The notes beneath the pieces were generated by a model. That model saw only the letters and a program-made list of their open reading frames with translations, was not told where the DNA came from and ran no database searches. Position numbers and translations under genes: made by a program. 64,000 bases of DNA from JANJTB01 sp032027125 (GTDB lineage: Bacteria; Bacteroidota; Ignavibacteria; Kapaibacteriales; UBA2268), in assembly GCA_032027125.1 (NCBI GenBank), contig JAVSMQ010000001.1, forward strand, positions 1,814,556-1,878,555, in the 5' to 3' direction. Shown in pieces: positions 41,368 through 49,962 of this stretch; the stretch's first letter is position 1, and every line of letters begins with the position of its first letter.

Positions 41368-41766
41368 ATGGACAAAAAAGAAAAAATAGAATATTGGTTA
41401 GAACTTGCTGAAGATGATTTTATTACAACGGAAATTGTCTTGAAATCAAAAAGATATTTGCATTTCGGATTTCTTTGTCATTTGACAATTGAAAAGTTAT
41501 TAAAAGCATATTTTTGGAAAAATGTTTCTGCCGAGCCGCCTTATACTCATAGTTTATTGGTTTTATCTGCAAAATCAGGATTAAATGATATTTTAGAGGA
41601 TAGGTTTAAACAACTGCTTTATAAGCTTATGCCAATGAATATTGAAGCGAGATACCCATCAAACAAAAAAGAGATTTATAAAGTACTGACTCCTGAATAT
41701 TGTAATGAATTATTTGATGAAACAAAGGAATTATTCGAATGGATGAAGAAATTATTAGTAAGCTGA
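41368..41766 (+). CDS. HEPN-domain protein of a second HEPN/MNT pair
   Basis: 132 residues from ATG 41368; a TTG two codons upstream is a less likely start. The HEPN helices are WLELAEDDFITTEIVLKSK, CHLTIEKLLKAYFWKNV, YTHSLLVLSAKSGL and IEARYPSNKKEI, then NELFDETKELFEWMK. The R of EARYP is the usual HEPN arginine, but no histidine follows within six residues. Likely RNase toxin or substrate-binding partner of the downstream MNT protein, overlapping it by 28 bases. Confidence 0.88.
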   Translation: MDKKEKIEYWLELAEDDFITTEIVLKSKRYLHFGFLCHLTIEKLLKAYFWKNVSAEPPYTHSLLVLSAKSGLNDILEDRFKQLLYKLMPMNIEARYPSNKKEIYKVLTPEYCNELFDETKELFEWMKKLLVS

Positions 41767-42038
41767 AAAAACTTTCAAATGAAGCTGAAAAATACTTCGC
41801 TTTTGACAAAGTAGTTTTGTATGGTTCTTATTCTAATGGTACATATAAAGTTGACAGTGATATTGATGTTGCCTTTTTTGTAAAGGAAATAAATGAAAAT
41901 CATTGGCAGCTTTCTGCAAGATTATTTGAATTGGCTGACAAAATTGATTATAGAATTGAGCCTGTTATTATCAAAGCCGCTACAGATAAAAGTGGATTTG
42001 CAAAACATATTTTAGAAAGTGGAATTGTCATAAACTGA
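41739..42038 (+). CDS. MNT nucleotidyltransferase antitoxin of the second HEPN/MNT pair
   Basis: 99 residues with VVLYGSYSNGTYKVDSDIDVAF (GS...DxD) and the third acidic residue in KIDYRIEPVI. The same order (HEPN then MNT) and overlapping layout as at 27649-28340, but the sequences are only moderately alike, so this is not a recent duplication. Confidence 0.9.
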   Translation: MDEEIISKLKKLSNEAEKYFAFDKVVLYGSYSNGTYKVDSDIDVAFFVKEINENHWQLSARLFELADKIDYRIEPVIIKAATDKSGFAKHILESGIVIN

Positions 42039-42146
42039 AGTACACAATCATTTTCGACCAATGTCAGGAAATAATTCATCCTTACATTGAAAATATTTCC
42101 ATAATTTTGTACTTGTTTTTATGTTACATATAAAGAACAATTAAAT

Positions 42147-43046
42147 ATGCTTGAGAGTATTAGATTGCATGAAGTAGGATTACGCGACGGACTTCAAAAC
42201 GAAAAAGTGATTATTCCTACTGAAAAAAAGATTCAATGGATTGAGACTTTATTAAAATCGGGGTTAGATATAATTCAGCTTGGCTCGTTTGTTCATCCTG
42301 AGAAAATGCCCCAAATGGCTGATACTGATTTATTATTCAATCATTTTGCAGGAAGAGAACATAAAGCAGTTCTTTCGGGCTTAGTTCTTAACGAAAAAGG
42401 TATGGAACGCGGTATGAAGTGCGGTGTAGGGATGTTCTGTCTGGGTGTATCGGCAAGCCGGGCTCACAGCCTGAAGAATACGGGAATGACAACCGAAGAA
42501 GCCGCCAAAAGAATTATATCAATAGCTAAAGAAATTGAGTCAGCAGGAAAAAAAGTACAGGTATCGGTTCAAAGTGCTTTCGGATGCGGATTTGAAGGAA
42601 AAATTCCGGAAGAACAGGTACTGAATATTGTCGAATCATATATTGATGCCGGACTGATGAATATTTCACTTGCCGATACAGCAGGTCATGCCTACCCCGA
42701 GCAGGTTGCAAGATTGTTTTCTGCTGTAAAGAGAATAAATGAGCATACTATGCTTACAGCACATTTTCATAACACGTATGGCTTAGGTCTTGCTAACTGC
42801 TATGCTGCAATGAATGAAGGTGCGAAATATTTTGAAACTTCATTCGGCGGTCTCGGCGGGTGTCCGTTTACAAAAGTCGCTGCCGGTAATGTTTCGACTG
42901 AGGATTTCGTACATTCATTAAACCGTAACCACACACGGCTTGATATTGAACTTGACAGAATTTTCGAGGTTTCGCGGGAAGCATCGGAATTATTAAACAA
43001 ACCAATGCAAAGTTATGTACTTAATGCCGGCACTTTGTCATATTGA
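42147..43046 (+). CDS. Hydroxymethylglutaryl-CoA lyase
   Basis: Cleaves HMG-CoA to acetoacetate and acetyl-CoA (leucine catabolism). 299 residues, a TIM barrel of the HMGL/DRE-TIM superfamily: EVGLRDGLQNEK holds the metal-binding Asp, the HFHNTYGLG histidines come later, and the signature GLGGCPFTKVAAGNVSTED carries the catalytic Cys. The 3' end overlaps the convergent cyclase gene by 34 bases. No other leucine-degradation genes are in view. Confidence 0.93.
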   Translation: MLESIRLHEVGLRDGLQNEKVIIPTEKKIQWIETLLKSGLDIIQLGSFVHPEKMPQMADTDLLFNHFAGREHKAVLSGLVLNEKGMERGMKCGVGMFCLGVSASRAHSLKNTGMTTEEAAKRIISIAKEIESAGKKVQVSVQSAFGCGFEGKIPEEQVLNIVESYIDAGLMNISLADTAGHAYPEQVARLFSAVKRINEHTMLTAHFHNTYGLGLANCYAAMNEGAKYFETSFGGLGGCPFTKVAAGNVSTEDFVHSLNRNHTRLDIELDRIFEVSREASELLNKPMQSYVLNAGTLSY

Positions 43047-43651
43047 GCTATAATTCTGAGCGGAGAGCCGTCTGATTTGATTTTCAGGGGCAGCGCATAA
43101 ATATCGAAATCGGATATATTTAACAGACTTTCTGTATTCGTAAGATTTTCGACAATTGTAATGCCGGCTCCGAAAAGCACAGGATGAAGCTGATATGGCG
43201 GTTTATCTGGTGATGGGGTATCAAGACATACCATTTTCACTTTTCTGCTGATGAGATAATTACATAATTCGATATCCAGACACGGGTAGTCATGATAATA
43301 TGAATCTTTTCCGAAGTTCCTGTAATATCCGGTACATATAACAACAATTGTTCCCTCCGGGATTTGCTCTGCAGGAATAACAGACATATCAATAACATTC
43401 AATCCACGGGCATCCAGCAGACACGCTTTTCCGCATAAATTGCTTAATTCTAACTCGTTTATCCTTATCCCGCCCTCTAAAAAGTGAGCCGGAGAATCAA
43501 TATGTGTTCCGATATGCAGACCTGTTATAAGCTTATAATTTGAATAGCCGTTAACCGGTATCGAATGTGTCTGCTTTAGCGACAGCGGCTCATCACCTGT
43601 AAATGCAGGCATCCCATCGTATATATCATGAGTCAAATCAATAAAATTCAT
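43013..43651 (-). CDS. Cyclase family protein (kynurenine formamidase-like metal hydrolase)
   Basis: 212 residues with the family motif HIGTHIDSPAHF (HxGTHxDxPxH, metal ligands) at about 46-57 and the later CLDTPSPDKPPYQLHPVLF segment holding further His/Glu ligands. Members hydrolyse N-formylkynurenine or cyclic amides/imides using Mn or Zn. Its substrate is unknown. Converges with HMG-CoA lyase by a 34-base overlap of coding sequence. Confidence 0.9.
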   Translation of the reverse strand: MNFIDLTHDIYDGMPAFTGDEPLSLKQTHSIPVNGYSNYKLITGLHIGTHIDSPAHFLEGGIRINELELSNLCGKACLLDARGLNVIDMSVIPAEQIPEGTIVVICTGYYRNFGKDSYYHDYPCLDIELCNYLISRKVKMVCLDTPSPDKPPYQLHPVLFGAGITIVENLTNTESLLNISDFDIYALPLKIKSDGSPLRIIAQYDKVPALST

Positions 43652-43751
43652 TTAATTTCCTTGTTTAAAATTCAAAAATAACTAAATATTCTGAAAAAAT
43701 GAAGCAGACATATTTTATAATGCTGAATTTGGAATGCTGAAAGGATTTTAA

Positions 43752-43778
43752 CTCTGTAGGAGTGCCCAGATAGTAGAA
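43752..43778 (+). repeat. 27-bp dispersed repeat (copy 2)
   Basis: CTCTGTAGGAGTGCCC followed by AGATAGTAGAA; matches 22037-22063 in the opposite orientation. It is followed by CAGCCCGACGGAAAAAAC. The rest of the 43652-43858 gap shows nothing. Confidence 0.65.
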
Positions 43779-43858
43779 GAATTACAGCCCGACGGAAAAA
43801 ACAATCACCAAATCAGAAGGATTAGACTGCTTTTTGAAGAAAAAAAACAATGTCCAGA

Positions 43859-44236
43859 TTAATCTGGCAATGGAACAACTCTTGAAATATATGCTAATTT
43901 TTTTGATATTTTTCTATCAATATCCCCTGTAATTAAAGCGTGCGCCTCATTATCTGGTAGAGGGTTATGATTTGTATTTAAACCCAAATTTTGGACGTCT
44001 CCAGCATTTAACCAAAGTAAACGAAATTTTGTTCTATCTTTTACTGATTTATCGTAATTTGTCAAATGCTCAATATCAACTGAAATTCCATCTTCATTTG
44101 GCCTTAAATGGTAACATGTCGAACATACTGTCCCGTCTTCTTTTATCATTAAACGGTCAGGAGGATTGGGGTGAACATATCTTCTTAATAAATTATGTTC
44201 AGGAAGAATATCAATTAAAATTGGATTTTGACTCAT
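43859..44236 (-). CDS. Third gene of a TIGR04255 operon, unknown function
   Basis: 125 residues, no signal or membrane helix. Near the N terminus: EHNLLRRYVHPNPPDRLM, then a CxxC pair (VCSTCYHLRP), NEDGISVDIEHLTNYD, and a C-terminal part with DNEAHALITGDIDRKI. The HxxP and CxxC might bind a metal. Its start overlaps the end of the middle gene by 26 bases. I do not recognise a named family; it travels with the two genes upstream. Confidence 0.7.
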   Translation of the reverse strand: MSQNPILIDILPEHNLLRRYVHPNPPDRLMIKEDGTVCSTCYHLRPNEDGISVDIEHLTNYDKSVKDRTKFRLLWLNAGDVQNLGLNTNHNPLPDNEAHALITGDIDRKISKKLAYISRVVPLPD

Positions 44237-44699
44237 TAAAGTGTTTCAACAGTTGATTAAAGTTTTCTTTGAGCGGTCCTTCAAAAATACATTCATTTTC
44301 TTTAAATATTAATAACTCGTCAATATTATCTTTATTAAAATAAACTTCAACTGAAATTTGAGAAGAAAATTTTAATTCTACCAGAACATCACCATTTCTT
44401 CCCGGTGCTGTGAAATAAATAATCATACCAAGTTTATCAACAGCACGGATAAAATCTTTTGCATTTTTAATTGCATTTTGTGAAGGTGATTCTGCCCCAA
44501 AACTATCCCAATTATTTTCTAAGATTTTGAAAGATTCTATTTTTAAAATAGACAATTTTGCGTGACGACTTATTTCAGGTTTATAGTGAACAGTGGTAGA
44601 TGATGTTTTAGGTTTTAAACTTAACATATCTGTTAACCAATAAAAACTTGAATTAACACCACTACTGTAAAAATCAGGTAAAGTGATTGTAGAACTCAT
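44211..44699 (-). CDS. Middle gene of a TIGR04255 operon, unknown function
   Basis: 162 residues. A central ENNWDSFGAESPSQNAIKNA motif (N-W-D-x-x-G-A) is followed by a helix. A beta part comes next: APGRNGDVLVELKFSSQISV and VYFNKDNIDELLIFKE. The W-D-G-A type motif recurs in small accessory proteins next to TIGR04255 genes, as far as I recall. It overlaps both neighbours by 26 bases, implying tight translational coupling and a shared job. Confidence 0.72.
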   Translation of the reverse strand: MSSTITLPDFYSSGVNSSFYWLTDMLSLKPKTSSTTVHYKPEISRHAKLSILKIESFKILENNWDSFGAESPSQNAIKNAKDFIRAVDKLGMIIYFTAPGRNGDVLVELKFSSQISVEVYFNKDNIDELLIFKENECIFEGPLKENFNQLLKHFNESKSNFN

Positions 44700-45441
44700 C
44701 TTTACATATCTCCTTAAATAATTTGGATGTTATTGTATGTGAATTTTCTAACCATTTGATTAAATTTTTCTGGTTAAAATTTACCAATTTAATTATACTT
44801 GTTTCCCATACTAAAATATCTTCCTGCTTGTCATTTTTGCCATTAATAATGTTTAAATGCAACTCTGAGCTATCGTCTAATTCAAATACCTGACTAAAAT
44901 TAAATTGTTTGAGTTTCCCTCTGGTATCAAACTTATTTTCAATATTTATATTTAGATTCTTTCTTATAAAACTTAGCCAATCTTTAAAATCATAATCCTT
45001 AACATTCACTTTATCAATATACTTCAAACTTGCAAAATTATAATTTAATTCTTTATTATAAGCTTTTTGTAACCAGGTAAGACTTTTTTTTACAAGTGGA
45101 AAATAATGTTTAAACCATTGGTAATTCTTTTCTGTTTCATTAACAGTAAATACACCGGGACCCAACTGAAGAACGGGCCACAAATTTTCTCCTGTCCAAT
45201 ACTGATAAATTGTCTGATAATTTAGAAATTCCTGGGGAAATTGAATCCCTTCAGGAAGCTTTTGTTTCAATAATTTGAAGTCTTTTTTTATATTTGAATA
45301 CATTATCCCAACAGCTATATCAAATTCGGAATCAAACAATTGATTCGTTTCTTTTGATATATCCAAATCCCACCTTACTTCAAAAATCACTTCTTGTAAA
45401 GGCGCCTTGGGTAGTTTTATTATTTCTGTATTCACATTCAT
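44674..45441 (-). CDS. TIGR04255 family protein
   Basis: About 255 residues. The N-terminal LPKAPLQEVIFEVRWDLD is the family signature, followed by YQTIYQYWTGENLWPVLQLGPG, FTVNE and YQWFKHYFP, then LKYIDKVNVKDYDF. The family is sporadically distributed and of unknown function, often in accessory islands. ATG 45441 (MNVNTEII) fits the family N terminus; an ATG five codons upstream (45456) is possible. It is the first of three overlapping genes on the minus strand. No promoter of the shared type heads it. Confidence 0.8.
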   Translation of the reverse strand: MNVNTEIIKLPKAPLQEVIFEVRWDLDISKETNQLFDSEFDIAVGIMYSNIKKDFKLLKQKLPEGIQFPQEFLNYQTIYQYWTGENLWPVLQLGPGVFTVNETEKNYQWFKHYFPLVKKSLTWLQKAYNKELNYNFASLKYIDKVNVKDYDFKDWLSFIRKNLNINIENKFDTRGKLKQFNFSQVFELDDSSELHLNIINGKNDKQEDILVWETSIIKLVNFNQKNLIKWLENSHTITSKLFKEICKDEFYNHFT

Positions 45442-45717
45442 AATCAAAAAAAACATTATTTTGGATAAATTATTACATTTAGCTTGAACTATATTGACTT
45501 TTACCTTTTAAATAACTTTAACTTAAAATATTCAAAAGTATGTTTCAAATATGTTTCATATACGTTTCAAAAGTAATAATTATTTTCTAAATATTGTTAT
45601 TATAATTAAATATTTGATATTTTGCTTTATCATATATATCATCTATGTGATCATTTAAAGTAAAAATATTGCTCATAAACTCCTTATCATTGCTTGATAT
45701 TTAACATTACACAACCT
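45442..45717. other. AT-rich stretch upstream of the TIGR04255 operon
   Basis: No gene is visible. It contains a repetitive GTTTCAAATATGTTTCATATAC-like run (about 45541-45570, ATGTTTCA/ACGTTTCAAAAGTA), possibly an operator or slipped repeat. It must hold the operon promoter, but no consensus pair was found. Confidence 0.4.
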
Positions 45718-45858
45718 TCACTCCCCCTCCACAATCTTTATTTCTTCTTCTGTCAGTTCGTATAATTCATATACGAGGCGGTCTATTTTCTTGTCGGTGT
45801 ATTTTATAGGTGCTTGTATCTGCTCTTTATGTTCCGGCAGTGTTGTATTCTGTAAGTC
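45718..45858 (-). pseudogene. C-terminal tail remnant of a type IIG (Eco57I-like) R-M gene
   Basis: The minus strand reads TLPEHKEQIQAPIKYTDKKI then DRLVYELYELTEEEIKIVEGE and a TGA stop. The DRLVYELYGLTEEEIKIVE-type ending is the usual C terminus of Eco57I/type IIG methylase-restriction proteins. An in-frame stop lies just upstream (45859-45861), so only this tail is left. It is a different R-M family member from the locus at 5.6-12 kb. Confidence 0.72.
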
Positions 45859-46108
45859 CTAGTTTAGTTGTAGCATATTTTCGAATGTAACCAAGAATCG
45901 GATTAATTCAGGTTTTATTTGAATATAATAAAACGTAATTGTCATAGATAGCTAACTTTTCCTATATTTTATACAATACATTCAGCGAATCAAAAATCAG
46001 TTGCTGGAATTATTTTTTTGCACTTCATATAAGCAAGTATTAATTCTACTTTTTGACATTATATAGTGAATAATTTTACGGGTAAGCCGGGTAATAGCAT
46101 CTATTTAC

Positions 46109-46145
46109 AAAAAAAGCTGTTAATATTAACTTAACAGCTTTTTTA
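46109..46145 (-). terminator. Rho-independent terminator after nuoK
   Basis: AAAAAGCTGTTAA and TTAACAGCTTTTT pair over 13 bases with a short loop. On the minus strand the stem ends in a U-rich run, 16 bases past the nuoK stop. Confidence 0.8.
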
Positions 46146-46160
46146 TCTAAAGTAATCCGA

Positions 46161-46472
46161 TTACCATTTAAGCACATTAACTTCATCAACATAAACCGTT
46201 CTCTTAGCTCTGAACAAAGCCAGAACTATTGCAAGACCAATTGCAGCTTCCGCAGCCGCAACCGACATTACAAAGAAAACGAATATCTGACCTGTGGTAT
46301 TTCCGAGATATGTAGAAAAAGCAACCAGAGTCACATTAACTGCATTGAGCATCAGTTCTATTGACATAAAAATAATAATTGCATTTCTGCGGGTAATAAC
46401 GCCGATTGTACCTATGATGAAAATCACAGCGGAAACAATCAGATAATATTCTAAGGGTATGAATTCCAACAT
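46161..46472 (-). CDS. nuoK: NADH-quinone oxidoreductase subunit K
   Basis: 103 residues with three membrane helices and the NuoK hallmarks: the glutamate in MSIELMLNAVNVTLVAF and the second glutamate in AAAEAAIGLAIVLALFR. It is part of the proton-pumping membrane arm of complex I. It lies 10 bases after nuoJ. The other complex I genes are not nearby. Confidence 0.95.
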   Translation of the reverse strand: MLEFIPLEYYLIVSAVIFIIGTIGVITRRNAIIIFMSIELMLNAVNVTLVAFSTYLGNTTGQIFVFFVMSVAAAEAAIGLAIVLALFRAKRTVYVDEVNVLKW

Positions 46473-46482
46473 TAAATATTCC

Positions 46483-47031
46483 TCAACTCAATTTACGTTT
46501 TGCTAAAACCAGGGCGCCGACTATAGCAGCCGTTAGAAGGATTCCGATAGCTTCGACCGGAAAAATATAATTAGTATAAAGCTGTCTGCCAAGAGATTCA
46601 GCCGTACCGTTATTTGCTGCAACTGAAGCATCAAAACCAGCCGTACCCATGTTTGCTGCATAGATGCCTCCGAGCATAACAAGCAGAGCTCCGCTTAGCA
46701 CTACTCCCATAACCTGACGCGGATTTATTCTAAATTTAAGAGATTCTTCATCACCGAGATTTAGGAGCATTATTACAAATATTACAAGTACCATTATCGC
46801 ACCTGCATAAACAAGAACCTGAAGTGCTGCTATAAACTGTGCACTTAAAGTCAGATAAATACCTGCCAGCATAAAGAAATGAAAAACTAAACCCATTGCC
46901 GACCGGATGGGATGCTTGCTGAGAATAGTCACCAATGCTGATGCTATTGCAAGAATCGCCAATATGCTAAAAAGAATTACTGTTATCGTCACAATATTTA
47001 TATCTAAGTTGTTACTAACTGTAAAAATCAA
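46483..47031 (-). CDS. nuoJ: NADH-quinone oxidoreductase subunit J
   Basis: 182 residues, five membrane helices: SALVTILSKHPIRSAMGLVF, YLTLSAQFIAALQVLVYAGA (with the conserved AIMVLVIFVIMLL), and the C-terminal helix ending ALVLAKRKLS. Part of the complex I membrane arm. The gene starts 24 bases after the rel stop on the same strand, and only nuoK follows, so this two-gene unit is detached from a full nuo operon. Confidence 0.94.
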   Translation of the reverse strand: MIFTVSNNLDINIVTITVILFSILAILAIASALVTILSKHPIRSAMGLVFHFFMLAGIYLTLSAQFIAALQVLVYAGAIMVLVIFVIMLLNLGDEESLKFRINPRQVMGVVLSGALLVMLGGIYAANMGTAGFDASVAANNGTAESLGRQLYTNYIFPVEAIGILLTAAIVGALVLAKRKLS

Positions 47032-47055
47032 AAATAGTCAAAAAATCTCTAAAGT

Positions 47056-49194
47056 TCAATTTAAATCTTTTAAAATTTCAATTTCTTTTATTCCTTCAAT
47101 CTTTTTCAGATGCTCTACTATTAATTCTGCATAAGATAATTGCTGGAAATGCATTCTTAATGTCTCCTGTATATTTGACTCAACTTCGTCATAACTCATT
47201 TCAAGAATTTCAGCATCGCTGAAGGATAGGATAGCTGTATTTATTTGTTCGAGCATTGTTGCTCTTTTGAAAGCAGTTATTATCATTGTCAAAGTAACGG
47301 AACCGTCCGGTTCGGTCACAATATTATCCGGAAAAATTGATACATTGCCGTGATTATTACCAATCATATTACTGCTTTTTTCGGTATCGCCGTTTTTACG
47401 AAGTTGAATTTCTCTATCACTGATTTCAACTTTGTGTCTGAAACCGTCCCGAATCTTAAAATTAATAAAATCGAATGCTTTATCAATAGCAAATTCATTA
47501 TTTCTTAATGCTTTATAAAACTGCTCAGGGGATTTGAATTTCAGAGATTTAATAAGCATTTCGAACTCCTTTTCATTCAATCGAATTGAATTTTCACGGC
47601 TTTTTTCAATCCAAATATTTTTTCCTTCTTCTTCGGTAGTTTTTTCCTGGTCTTTGAGAAATTTTATAATATTTTGTTTTGCTCTGGGTGTGATAACATA
47701 CTTCAGCCATTCCGAAGTGATAGTCTGCTTCTTTGATGTAATGATTTCTATCTGGTCACCGCTTTGCAGTTTGTAATCAATAGTTACTAATTTTCCGTTT
47801 ACTTTAGCACCGATGAAATAATCCCCGACTTCGGAATGAATATCATAAGCAAAGTCAAGCGGGGTAGCATCTTTGGGCAAGGTTCGGAATTCGTTTTTAG
47901 GAGTATATACATAAATCTCATCAAAAAATAAATTCTGCCGGAAATTTTCAATCAGTTCTTCATTCGAACCGGATTTAGCGTTCTCGAAAATTTCTCTTAC
48001 TTCGCTTATCCAATCAATAATCTGACGTTTATCGAGTATGGAAGTCTGGTCTAATCTGCCTCCCTTATAAAGGAAATGGGCAGCAAAACCCTGCTCGGCA
48101 AGTTCGTGCATTTGACGTGTGCGTATCTGCACCTCGATAATTTTTTTATCCGGACCGACAATAGCAGAATGTAAAGATTGATAACCGTTTTTTTTCGGTG
48201 TATTTATATAATCCTTGAATGTTTCGGGAACAGGCTGATTGATTCCCGCAACAATTCCATAAACGTAAAAACACAAATTAGGCTCATCGGATTCTAAAAT
48301 AATCCTGATTGCAAATAAATCGTGAAGCTCATCCATCGGTTTGCTGCGGGCAATCATTTTATTATAAATCGAATAAATATGTTTTGGTCTTCCGCTTATT
48401 TCAAATTTAATTTTCAGTTTCTTTAATATATCATCTTTGCTTAGCTGATCCTGAATCGGTAAAATTAAATCCCTGATGTATTCTTCTCTTTCTTCTCGGG
48501 TACTTTTGAGTGCAGATTTTATTTCCGTATAGGCATCACTATTCAGGTATTTGAATGATAAATCTTCAAGTTCCCATTTAATATTTCTTAAACCGAATCT
48601 ATTGGCAAACGGAGCATAAATATCAAGTGTTTCACGCGAAAGTTTAATTCTGCTTTGTGGAGAAACATATTCGAGCGTCCGCATATTATGAAGTCTGTCA
48701 GCAAGTTTGACGAGTATGATTCTTATATCTTTAAAGAGAGAAAGTAATAATTTGCGGTAATTTTCAGCCTGGTCGGCAATTGATGAATTATTGTTTTCGA
48801 TATGTTCAATTTTATGAACACCTTCAACTATATCTGCTATATCACTGCCGAACTCTGATCTGATGTCCTGTATTGTAAAATTATCTCCTTCATCCAAAAC
48901 GTCATGAAGTAAAGCTGAAATGACCGATATGTCATCCAGAGGAATTTCGCTCATTACAATGTGCGCTACTTCGACGGGGTGAGTATAATAAGGCTCACCG
49001 GATTTTCTCAGTTTATTGGCATGAGCATCCAGGCATAACATAAAAGCTTTACGGATTTTTTGTTCATTATAAACTTTCAAATATTTTTTACAGTCTTTTA
49101 GCAATAATGTTAAATCATCCTCGGGTTTTATTCCGGGGATTATCTGTTTATTATCACCTTTTGCAAGAATATTATTTAACTGAAAATTGAACAT
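47056..49194 (-). CDS. RelA/SpoT bifunctional (p)ppGpp synthetase/hydrolase
   Basis: Stringent-response enzyme, 712 residues: HD hydrolase domain (about 45-190), synthetase domain (about 245-385; FEISGRPKHIYSIYNKM, DLFAIRI, GYQSLHSAI, EVQIRTRQMHELAEQG), TGS domain (about 405-465; DEIYVYTPKNEFRTLPKDAT) and C-terminal ACT domain (about 630-710). The synthetase residues look intact. In the HD domain the usual HDVxEDT reads HDVLDEGD, with Glu and Asp swapped, which might affect hydrolysis. It is followed by nuoJ and preceded by a stop 3 bases from the esterase-like gene, suggesting one long transcript. Confidence 0.93.
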   Translation of the reverse strand: MFNFQLNNILAKGDNKQIIPGIKPEDDLTLLLKDCKKYLKVYNEQKIRKAFMLCLDAHANKLRKSGEPYYTHPVEVAHIVMSEIPLDDISVISALLHDVLDEGDNFTIQDIRSEFGSDIADIVEGVHKIEHIENNNSSIADQAENYRKLLLSLFKDIRIILVKLADRLHNMRTLEYVSPQSRIKLSRETLDIYAPFANRFGLRNIKWELEDLSFKYLNSDAYTEIKSALKSTREEREEYIRDLILPIQDQLSKDDILKKLKIKFEISGRPKHIYSIYNKMIARSKPMDELHDLFAIRIILESDEPNLCFYVYGIVAGINQPVPETFKDYINTPKKNGYQSLHSAIVGPDKKIIEVQIRTRQMHELAEQGFAAHFLYKGGRLDQTSILDKRQIIDWISEVREIFENAKSGSNEELIENFRQNLFFDEIYVYTPKNEFRTLPKDATPLDFAYDIHSEVGDYFIGAKVNGKLVTIDYKLQSGDQIEIITSKKQTITSEWLKYVITPRAKQNIIKFLKDQEKTTEEEGKNIWIEKSRENSIRLNEKEFEMLIKSLKFKSPEQFYKALRNNEFAIDKAFDFINFKIRDGFRHKVEISDREIQLRKNGDTEKSSNMIGNNHGNVSIFPDNIVTEPDGSVTLTMIITAFKRATMLEQINTAILSFSDAEILEMSYDEVESNIQETLRMHFQQLSYAELIVEHLKKIEGIKEIEILKDLN

Positions 49195-49197
49195 ACC

Positions 49198-49929
49198 CTA
49201 TAATCTTGTCTCGACAAAGTGTTTAAACATCTCAACCCATGTTGTGTAATCATGGTCATATTCACTTCCCCATATTTCAATATGATGCCGGATACCTTTT
49301 TCTTTGAGTACGTCTGCCAGATTCTGCGAAGATTCCGGGCTTTCATTACATCCGGCTCCTGATGCAAGATATATATGCCGTCTGGAATATAAAAACGATA
49401 ACCAATAGCTGTCATTTAAATTCGGCAGATAATGCATCGGCGAATTAAAATAACAATTCTCGTCGAAATAATCTCCGGTAAGGTCTGATAAATCGTATTT
49501 GCCGCTTATGGCTATGGTACCGAAAAATAAATCAGGTCTGCGGAAAAATGTATTGGCAGCATGAAATGCTCCATTAGCTGCTCCTGCAGTAATTATTGGT
49601 ACTGCTCCGCCGCACTGTTCGTAAATATACTGGACACATTCATCTTCAACAAATTTATTGAAATTAAAGTGAAGAAGGGATTTCTCCTTAGGTTCAATTG
49701 AATTGTTCAGCCACATATCATTATCAACACCTGATATGCAGAACAATTTGCACTTGCCGATTCTAATCAAATGTTCAATCGAATCAATAAATCCTGATTT
49801 TTTCCACTCTGTGCTTTCTCCTGTAATTGCAGGAAATACGAGAATCGAAATGCCGTAATGCCCGTAAACTTCAACAGACATTTCGCGATTCAGACTTTGA
49901 CTAACTATAATATCAGATTTAATTTCCAT
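49198..49929 (-). CDS. Esterase-family alpha/beta hydrolase lacking the nucleophile serine
   Basis: 243 residues of the putative esterase (EstA/FbpA-like) family: VYGHYGISILVFPAITGES, LFCISGVDNDMWLN, the FFGTIAISGKYDLSDL segment, and a C-terminal histidine in the YDHDYTTW motif that normally reads GHDWxxW. The nucleophile elbow, usually TGCSxGGYHA, reads TAGAANGAFHA, so serine is replaced by alanine. It is therefore probably a non-catalytic homologue. It ends 3 bases before rel. Confidence 0.8.
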   Translation of the reverse strand: MEIKSDIIVSQSLNREMSVEVYGHYGISILVFPAITGESTEWKKSGFIDSIEHLIRIGKCKLFCISGVDNDMWLNNSIEPKEKSLLHFNFNKFVEDECVQYIYEQCGGAVPIITAGAANGAFHAANTFFRRPDLFFGTIAISGKYDLSDLTGDYFDENCYFNSPMHYLPNLNDSYWLSFLYSRRHIYLASGAGCNESPESSQNLADVLKEKGIRHHIEIWGSEYDHDYTTWVEMFKHFVETRL

Positions 49930-49962
49930 TTACAAACCTTCTGCAAATTTTTATATACAAAA

